Source of the DNA: Thermonema rossianum DSM 10300
GTDB lineage: Bacteria > Bacteroidota > Bacteroidia > Cytophagales > Thermonemataceae
Assembly: GCF_000426825.1 (NCBI RefSeq)
Contig: NZ_AUGC01000001.1
Span: 62,001-126,000, forward strand
Length of the DNA: 64,000 nt
Direction: 5' to 3'
Shown here: positions 59,031 through 64,000 of the stretch, piece by piece
How the letters are laid out: every line of letters starts with the position of its first letter
How positions within the stretch are numbered: the stretch's first letter is position 1
Made by a program: the position numbers and the translations under genes
The notes under the pieces: generated by a model
Seen by the model: only the letters and a program-made list of their open reading frames with translations
What the model was told of the DNA's origin: nothing
Database searches by the model: none

Positions 59031-59591
59031 TCATATTCCCAGTTTGCGTGCCAGCATCAACAAGCCTGCCACACTGATGGCATCGGTGATACGCCCGCTC
59101 ATGGCCCACTCTATCGCTTCGGATAAGGGCAGTCGTTTGATTTTCAACACTTCGGTATCTTCAAAGTTGGTTTTGCCTTGCCGAAGCCCGGTGGCAAGGA
59201 AAACAAAACCTTCTTCGTCGGTAACGGAATTGGAGGTATGCAGCCGCCCCAGTAGTTCCCATTTGGTGGCTGTCAAGCCTGTTTCTTCTTGCAATTCCCG
59301 CTTGGCGGTACTTAGAATGTCTTCCTTTCCTATGGGGCTGCCCCCCATGGGAATCTCCCAAGAGTACTCGTCCAAGGTATAGCGATACTGCCCCACCAGC
59401 CATGTGTCGCCTTCTTCACTCAAAGGAATGATGCCGATGGCTTTGTTTTTAAAAGAAACCACACCGTAAATGCCGGGCTCGCCGTTGGGCTTCAATACCT
59501 TGTCTTCCCGCACGGCAATCCATGGGTTGTCGTAAACGGGGGTACTGCCCAGGCGGGTCCAAGGATTCTTTTCTTTCGTGTTGTCTTTCAT
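59031..59591 (-). CDS. NUDIX hydrolase (ADP-ribose pyrophosphatase-like)
   Basis: A 186-residue NUDIX enzyme with a perfect Nudix box, GGSPIGKE-x7-RELQEETGL (G-x5-E-x7-REUxEExGU). The segment EYSWEIPMGG before the box is typical of ADP-ribose/nucleoside-diphosphate sugar pyrophosphatases, which cleave to AMP plus sugar phosphate. Substrate is inferred from subfamily similarity. It is the first gene of the NUDIX-YihY-DUF4153-EEP operon and is divergent from bshA with 161 bp between the starts. Confidence 0.9.
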   Translation of the reverse strand: MKDNTKEKNPWTRLGSTPVYDNPWIAVREDKVLKPNGEPGIYGVVSFKNKAIGIIPLSEEGDTWLVGQYRYTLDEYSWEIPMGGSPIGKEDILSTAKRELQEETGLTATKWELLGRLHTSNSVTDEEGFVFLATGLRQGKTNFEDTEVLKIKRLPLSEAIEWAMSGRITDAISVAGLLMLARKLGI

Positions 59592-59752
59592 GTTCGCTTG
59601 TCTTCACTAAGTGTGAATATAACCGAAAAATGCAAGATAATGCTTAATTTGCAACTATAGAGCAACAAAAGCCATTTGGGCTTATCGCCTTAGAACCATT
59701 CAGGGGCAATGCATGTTTTGTTCAAACAAGTATCACCTATCTTAAAAAGCGC

Positions 59753-60892
59753 ATGAAAATAGGCATAGTGTGTTATCCGACCTTTGGTGGCAGTGGGGTT
59801 GTGGCCACCGAGTTGGGCAAAGCCTTGGCACAAAGAGAGCACGACGTGCATTTTATTACTTATACACAACCGGCAAGGCTCGACTTTTTCAATGAGCATT
59901 TGTTTTATCATGAAGTGCGTGTGCCCAATTACCCGCTCTTTCAATACCCGCCTTATGAGATAGCCTTGGCAAGCCAGATGGTCGATATAGCCGAGCGCTT
60001 CGATTTGGACTTGCTGCACGTACACTATGCCATTCCCCATGCGTCGGCAGCTTACATGGCGCGCCAAATTTTGCTTGACAAGGGCGTTTATGTGCCTTTC
60101 ATCACTACACTGCATGGTACCGACATTACCCTTGTAGGCAAAGAGCCATCCTATGCTCCGGTGGTGGCTTTCAGTATCAACCAGTCCGATGGGGTTACGG
60201 CCGTGTCGAAGCATCTGCGCGACGAAACCATGTCTTTTTTCGACATACGGCGCGAAATAGAAGTCATTCCCAACTTCATTGACCTGCAGCGCTTCAGGCG
60301 TCAGCAAAAAGAGCATTTCCGGAAAGCCATCTGCCCACAGGGTGAAAAATTACTGGTGCACACTTCCAACTTTCGTAAGGTGAAACGTGTGCATGATGTC
60401 ATTGAAGTGTTTTACCGCGTGCGTCAAGAAATACCCGTTAAGTTGTTGCTGATAGGCGATGGTCCCGAACGGAGCCATGCCGAAAAGCGTTGCCGCGAGT
60501 TGAAGATATGCAACGATGTGCGCTTTTTGGGCAAATTGGAGGCTGTGGAAGAGGTGTTGTCGGTTGCCGATGTGTTTTTGATGCCTTCCGAGAAAGAGAG
60601 CTTCGGCTTGGCTGCTCTGGAGGCCATGGCTTGCGAAGTGCCGGTGGTTTCATCCAATGCAGGCGGGCTGCCCGAATTGAATGAACATGGCAAAACTGGC
60701 TTTGTAAGCCCGGTGGGTGATGTGGAAAGCATGACGCGCCATACCTTGCAGCTGTTGCGCGATGACGAGCTGCTTGCACGCTTCCGGCGTCAGGCAAGAC
60801 AGCGCGCCGAAATGTTTAGCCTGGAGCGCATTGTGCCGCTTTATGAGCAGTACTACGCCAAGGTGCTGGAACAGCACAAAAGCGCAGTTTAG
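59753..60892 (+). CDS. bshA: N-acetyl-alpha-D-glucosaminyl L-malate synthase BshA
   Basis: A 379-residue GT4 glycosyltransferase that joins UDP-GlcNAc and L-malate, the first step of bacillithiol synthesis. The N-terminus MKIGIVCYPTFGGSGVVATELG is diagnostic for BshA among GT4 enzymes. HVHYAIPHA, LHGTDITLVG, VIPNFIDL and the E-x7-E motif SEKESFGLAALEA follow. It implies the cell makes bacillithiol as its low-molecular-weight thiol; bshB and bshC are not in the window. It overlaps the converging DUF2061 gene by 4 bp. Confidence 0.95.
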   Translation: MKIGIVCYPTFGGSGVVATELGKALAQREHDVHFITYTQPARLDFFNEHLFYHEVRVPNYPLFQYPPYEIALASQMVDIAERFDLDLLHVHYAIPHASAAYMARQILLDKGVYVPFITTLHGTDITLVGKEPSYAPVVAFSINQSDGVTAVSKHLRDETMSFFDIRREIEVIPNFIDLQRFRRQQKEHFRKAICPQGEKLLVHTSNFRKVKRVHDVIEVFYRVRQEIPVKLLLIGDGPERSHAEKRCRELKICNDVRFLGKLEAVEEVLSVADVFLMPSEKESFGLAALEAMACEVPVVSSNAGGLPELNEHGKTGFVSPVGDVESMTRHTLQLLRDDELLARFRRQARQRAEMFSLERIVPLYEQYYAKVLEQHKSAV

Positions 60893-61134
60893 GCACTTTG
60901 TTTGGGGCGCTCTTCTGCCGGCACCCATCCCCATTTGACCTGCGCCCAAGCACGCTCGTGCAGGTAATAAAGAAAGATTTTGGTGATGAGTTCCACGGCA
61001 CCTATGCTGAAGGCATAGGTGGCTTTGCCGGTGATGAGGTAAGACACAAAGATGGTGTCCATGGTGCCGGCAATACGCCAGCTGATGCCTTTTACCAAGC
61101 TGCGCAAGTGCGATTCTTTCATTGATTGATTCAT
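60889..61134 (-). CDS. DUF2061 family small membrane protein
   Basis: An 81-residue protein with two hydrophobic helices (about 24-38 and 42-58) and the DUF2061 pattern LRSLVKGISWRIAGTMDTIFVSYLITG ... ELITKIFLYYLHERAWAQV. In other bacteria the domain is attached to or encoded near sulfate assimilation genes, but the role is unknown. Start taken at 61134; an ATG four codons upstream is possible. It is 37 bp downstream of the exonuclease gene, so likely the third gene of the mpl transcript. Confidence 0.88.
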   Translation of the reverse strand: MNQSMKESHLRSLVKGISWRIAGTMDTIFVSYLITGKATYAFSIGAVELITKIFLYYLHERAWAQVKWGWVPAEERPKQSA

Positions 61135-61171
61135 AGCGTTATACATTCATAGCTAACTCAGGAAGGCAGTT

Positions 61172-61987
61172 CTATAACTTGCCGATCATGGCGGCTCTAA
61201 GCTTGATTTCAGTCAGTTTTTGCTTGCTTTCAAGCGGGAAATCGGCATCCATGAACCAAGAGTAATAACCGGGGTCTTTTTTGAGTACTTCCAGGATGCT
61301 TTGCCCTTTGTATTTGCCAAAGTTAAACACTTCTTCGCCCTTGTCGTTGTAAACGAAGCGCCCGGCAAGATCGACCCGCCGCATGTTCGACAGCTCGTGC
61401 AGGCTTTTTACATCATTTTTTACGGGAATAAACTCTTTGCCGTTTTTATCCTTCATCTTCTTGCCCTCGTAGCGGCGCACTTGGGCATCTAGCACGGCCA
61501 AGGTGGCACGCGCATCGGCTTCGGCAGAGTGGGCATCTTCAAGCTCTTCACCACAATAGAAGCGGTAAGCCGCCGAGAGGGTGCGCGGTTCCATGAGGTG
61601 GAAAATGCGCTGCGCATCGACTATGTGCCGGTTGTTCAGCGAGAAATCCACACCTGCCCGCAAAAACTCTTCCACCAGAATGGGAATATCGAAGCGGGCA
61701 ATATTGAAACCTGCCAGGTCGCAGCCTTCGAGAAATTGCGCCAGGGTTTTGGCTATTTGCTTGAAGGTAGGTTGTCCGGCTACGTCTTCGTCGTAGATGC
61801 CATGCACCATGCTGGATTCTATGGGAATGGGCATTTCCGGATTGAGCCGCCCGCTCATGCTCTCTTCTTTGCCGTTGGGGTGTACTTTCACAAAGGCATA
61901 TTCTATGATGCGGTCGCGTACGATATCCAAGCCCGTAGTTTCCAGATCGAAGAAGACAAGCGGTTTTTTCAGTTTAAGGTGCAACAT
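61172..61987 (-). CDS. DEDDh 3'-5' exonuclease (DnaQ/RNase T fold)
   Basis: A 271-residue exonuclease. Exo I is FFDLETTGLD (Asp14, Glu16), Exo II is LAGFNIARFDIPIL (Asp), and Exo III is EDAHSAEADARATL (His, Asp), giving a complete DEDDh set. The C-terminal 60 residues (FNFGKYKGQSILEVLKKDPGYYSWFMDADFP) form a small domain also seen after exonuclease X-like enzymes. It probably trims or degrades DNA or RNA 3' ends; it is not fused to a polymerase domain. It lies 15 bp after mpl. Confidence 0.9.
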   Translation of the reverse strand: MLHLKLKKPLVFFDLETTGLDIVRDRIIEYAFVKVHPNGKEESMSGRLNPEMPIPIESSMVHGIYDEDVAGQPTFKQIAKTLAQFLEGCDLAGFNIARFDIPILVEEFLRAGVDFSLNNRHIVDAQRIFHLMEPRTLSAAYRFYCGEELEDAHSAEADARATLAVLDAQVRRYEGKKMKDKNGKEFIPVKNDVKSLHELSNMRRVDLAGRFVYNDKGEEVFNFGKYKGQSILEVLKKDPGYYSWFMDADFPLESKQKLTEIKLRAAMIGKL

Positions 61988-62002
61988 GGCAGTGGTTGTT
62001 TT

Positions 62003-63388
62003 TTAAGAGTTGATACAGAGTTTTTGCCCGACGGCCTGTAAATCCAGGTTGTCGAAATTGCCTGAGCTCATCAGCAGCACGTTCATGCCGGGTTCCACAT
62101 GCTTTTCAATGAATGCCTGCATGGCTTGGCTATCGTCGAACACATGCAAGTCGGGGTCATTGAAAGCACGCCGTATGGTGTCTGCCTGCAAGTCGGGCAG
62201 CCCTTTTTGTTTGAGTTTTTTGGGGTTGAAATACACCACACGCACTTCGGCTGCTTTCATACTGTCGGCATATTGCGGCAGAAAGGCTTGGTTCAAGCTG
62301 CTGTATGAGTGCAGTTCAAGACAGGCAAGCAGGCGTCTGTCGGGGTTGCGCTCTTTGACGGCAGCAATGCTTGCCCGCACTTTCGAAGGGGCATGGGCAA
62401 AGTCACTGAATACCGACACAGAGCCGTTTTCACTGATAAGCTGCAGGCGGCGTTGGGCTCCTTTGAAGCTGCGGATGGCTTCGTAAAACATATCTTCCGT
62501 GATGCCAATACGCAAACACACCGCCTTGGCAGCAGCTATGTTTGCCATATTGTGCTTGCCGAACACTTCCACGGGCAGATAGCGCTTATCGGGCAGTTTG
62601 AGTTCATAGCGCCCGTTCTGCACGCGGTAGGGGTGCGTTTCATAGGCAATCAGGCTCACGTCGGGGCGCTCTTTGCCCTCTACTATGCGGCTCAGACGTA
62701 CGTCTTCTTTGTTGTAAACAATGCTGCCGGCTTTTACGCTGCCCAGCTCGGCAAGCTTTTCGAATTGCTGCACATATACCGCTTCTTCGGGATACACATT
62801 GGCGTGGTCCCATGCAATGCCGCTTATAACGGTAATGTGTGGGTGATAATAACAGTACTTAGGCTCGGGGCTGAAAACAGCGGCCGGGTATTCGTCGCCT
62901 TCGATGACAATCACCGGGGCTTCTTCCGACAGCCGCAGGTTGTTTTCGAAGCCTTCCACCTTGGCACCTACCACATAATCGAAGCTGCGCCCATAGTGAT
63001 GGAGCACATGCATAATCATGGAGGTGATGGTGGTTTTGCCATGGCTGCCGGCAACAACAATGCGCTGTTTGTCTTCGGCAAAACGGTAAATGAATTCAGG
63101 GAAGGAGTACACGGGGATGCCCAGTGTCTGCGCTTTCTGCAATTCGGGGTTGTCGGCTTTGGCATGCATGCCTACGATGACGGCATCCAGTCCGTTATGC
63201 ACACGCTCGGGAAACCAGCCTTCTTTTTCGGGGAGCAGCCCATGAGCTGCCAAGCGGCTGCGTGAAGGCTCGAATATCTCATCATCTGAACCGCTGACCT
63301 CCCAACCTTGTCGTTTCAGTTCAATGGCTAAGCTGTGCATAATGCTGCCGCCAATAGCAATAAAATGAATTTTCTGGTGCCGGACCAT
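62003..63388 (-). CDS. mpl: UDP-N-acetylmuramate:L-alanyl-gamma-D-glutamyl-meso-diaminopimelate ligase (Mpl)
   Basis: A 461-residue Mur ligase family enzyme for peptidoglycan recycling: it reattaches the tripeptide from recycled wall to UDP-MurNAc. Start at MVRHQKIHFIAIGGSIMHSLA; the longer frame is rejected. IHFIAIGG starts the UDP-binding domain, GSHGKTTITSM is the ATP loop, IEGDEYPAAVF is the conserved central motif that separates Mpl from MurC, and the C-terminal domain has FDDSQ and SSGNFDN. The exonuclease follows after 15 bp. A -7 box is present upstream. Confidence 0.93.
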   Translation of the reverse strand: MVRHQKIHFIAIGGSIMHSLAIELKRQGWEVSGSDDEIFEPSRSRLAAHGLLPEKEGWFPERVHNGLDAVIVGMHAKADNPELQKAQTLGIPVYSFPEFIYRFAEDKQRIVVAGSHGKTTITSMIMHVLHHYGRSFDYVVGAKVEGFENNLRLSEEAPVIVIEGDEYPAAVFSPEPKYCYYHPHITVISGIAWDHANVYPEEAVYVQQFEKLAELGSVKAGSIVYNKEDVRLSRIVEGKERPDVSLIAYETHPYRVQNGRYELKLPDKRYLPVEVFGKHNMANIAAAKAVCLRIGITEDMFYEAIRSFKGAQRRLQLISENGSVSVFSDFAHAPSKVRASIAAVKERNPDRRLLACLELHSYSSLNQAFLPQYADSMKAAEVRVVYFNPKKLKQKGLPDLQADTIRRAFNDPDLHVFDDSQAMQAFIEKHVEPGMNVLLMSSGNFDNLDLQAVGQKLCINS

Positions 63389-63424
63389 AAGTTTCCGTTT
63401 GCTGAAACATGCTGTTACAATTAG

Positions 63425-63432
63425 CAAATATA
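63425..63432 (-). promoter_or_regulatory. Candidate -7 box for mpl
   Basis: The minus strand reads TATATTTG, matching TAnnTTTG, 36 bp before the ATG at 63388. It lies next to an opposite box for the divergent gene. Confidence 0.42.
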
Positions 63433-63434
63433 AG

Positions 63435-63442
63435 TAGTTTTG
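63435..63442 (+). promoter_or_regulatory. Candidate -7 box for the rRNA methyltransferase gene
   Basis: TAGTTTTG matches TAnnTTTG, 35 bp before the ATG at 63478. It is 2 bp from the opposed mpl box, as at 24211-24227. Confidence 0.42.
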
Positions 63443-63477
63443 CGTATTCAGGAAATCTTTTAACTCAGCGCACTGCT

Positions 63478-64000
63478 ATGCATACGTCCGAAAAAAGCCC
63501 GTTACCTGCCGGATTTGAAGAGTTGTTGGAAAGCGCCTTGCCTTTGCAAACAGAGCGCAGGGCGCTGCTGCAAGCCTTGGATGGCAAGCCACCGACGTCG
63601 GTGCGTTTGCACCCGGTGAAAGGGAAGGGGCTGTTTGATGAGCTGCCGGCGGTGCCCTGGTGTGCATGGGGGCGTTATTTGTCTGCCCGCCCCTTCTTTG
63701 CCCATGACCCTTACTTTTGGGCAGGGGCTTATTACGTGCAGGAAGCTGCTTCTATGTTTGTGGGGTATGCAGCAGGGCGTATTTTGGACTTTTTGCGCCG
63801 CCAAGAGGCACGTCCGCTGACACTGGTTGATTTGTGTGCCGCGCCGGGAGGAAAAAGCACGCATTTGGCTTCTTTGCTGCATGCAGGCGACAAGCTCATA
63901 AGCAACGAAATCATGCCCAACCGCATCGGCATATTGGTTGAAAACATGAACCGTTGGGGCAGCGAGCAGTGTATCATTACGCACGACGAAGCCGCTTCGT
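63478..64000 (+). CDS. RsmF/NOP2-type rRNA cytosine-C5 methyltransferase, 5' part
   Basis: The frame is open from the ATG at 63478 to the window end (174 codons), so the gene is truncated by the window, not broken. The translation has LPAGFEELLES at the N-terminus, then YYVQEAASMFV and DLCAAPGGKSTHLASLL, the RNA-binding and SAM-binding motifs of RsmB/RsmF/NOP2 (m5C) methyltransferases. NEIMPNRIGILVENMNRWG follows, the next family segment. The catalytic Cys motifs lie beyond the edge. It is divergent from mpl. Confidence 0.9.
   Translation, partial: MHTSEKSPLPAGFEELLESALPLQTERRALLQALDGKPPTSVRLHPVKGKGLFDELPAVPWCAWGRYLSARPFFAHDPYFWAGAYYVQEAASMFVGYAAGRILDFLRRQEARPLTLVDLCAAPGGKSTHLASLLHAGDKLISNEIMPNRIGILVENMNRWGSEQCIITHDEAAS

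Noticed and set aside
62309-63265. 318-codon plus-strand open frame
   Set aside because: Antisense shadow of mpl with no family features.

Overview
The window looks like a chromosomal segment of a Bacteroidota bacterium, most likely of the Cytophagia type. The pointers are matches to the Bacteroidota -7 promoter box TAnnTTTG upstream of several genes, almost no Shine-Dalgarno sequences, and lineage-typical families (DUF4286, DUF4153, lamin-tail/SbsA-Ig surface protein, OmpP1/FadL porin, small lipoproteins, a clade II Sec-type NosZ, BshA). I cannot name a genus. I see no insertion sequence, prophage, CRISPR array or rRNA. There is one tRNA gene (Lys, UUU).

Layout. 1-1.8 kb: the end of a histidine operon (hisA-hisF) translationally coupled to a tandem universal stress protein. 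1.8-3.6 kb: two rhomboid-family membrane proteins in tandem. 3.7-7.5 kb: an antiquitin-type aldehyde dehydrogenase, a stand-alone response regulator, and, facing it, a glycosyltransferase with a small zinc-binding-type protein. 7.6-11 kb: a 1125-residue secreted lamin-tail-domain protein. 11.2-18 kb: CBS/ACT protein, hydrolase, amidotransferase (PabA/TrpG), CvpA and YqeY on the minus strand, then RlmD-type methyltransferase and ComM/YifB on the plus strand. 18-27.5 kb: LOG phosphoribohydrolase, lytic transglycosylase, LTA4H-type aminopeptidase, DNA polymerase III delta', TPR lipoprotein, DUF4286, YebC, tRNA-Lys, an SH3 protein and a DEAD-box helicase.

27.7-34.1 kb is the functional highlight: a compact nitrous oxide reductase cluster, in order lipoprotein cytochrome c, nosZ, a four-helix membrane protein of unknown function, nosL, nosD, nosF, nosY. 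All genes run one way, most overlap or nearly touch, and a 5-4-5 palindrome of CRP/FNR-site geometry sits about 55 bp before the first gene. Together they would reduce N2O to N2: the cytochrome is a candidate electron donor, NosL a copper carrier, and NosDFY the maturation ABC machinery.

34.1-44.3 kb: hydrolase plus PLP-dependent Cys/Met enzyme, TPR-secG, a REP-like intergenic repeat, a FadL-type porin, a Trp/Tyr-rich lipoprotein, proS, purA, and nuoA-nuoB without the rest of complex I. 44.3-46.6 kb: two paralogous acidic lipoproteins sharing an 87-bp block that encodes signal peptide and lipobox, then two thioredoxin-fold proteins. 46.6-53.4 kb: a VLCAD-like acyl-CoA dehydrogenase and three ECF sigma factor genes, two of them followed by a single-TM anti-sigma-like protein, one also by a beta-barrel protein. 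53.4-64 kb: a HEPN-type protein, an AI-2E family transporter, a four-gene minus-strand operon (NUDIX, YihY, DUF4153, endonuclease/phosphatase), bshA, DUF2061, a DEDDh exonuclease, mpl, and the 5' part of an RsmF/NOP2-type rRNA methyltransferase cut by the window end.

Start codons were chosen by family alignment from memory, signal-peptide position and operon spacing. Several are downstream of the longest possible ORF.
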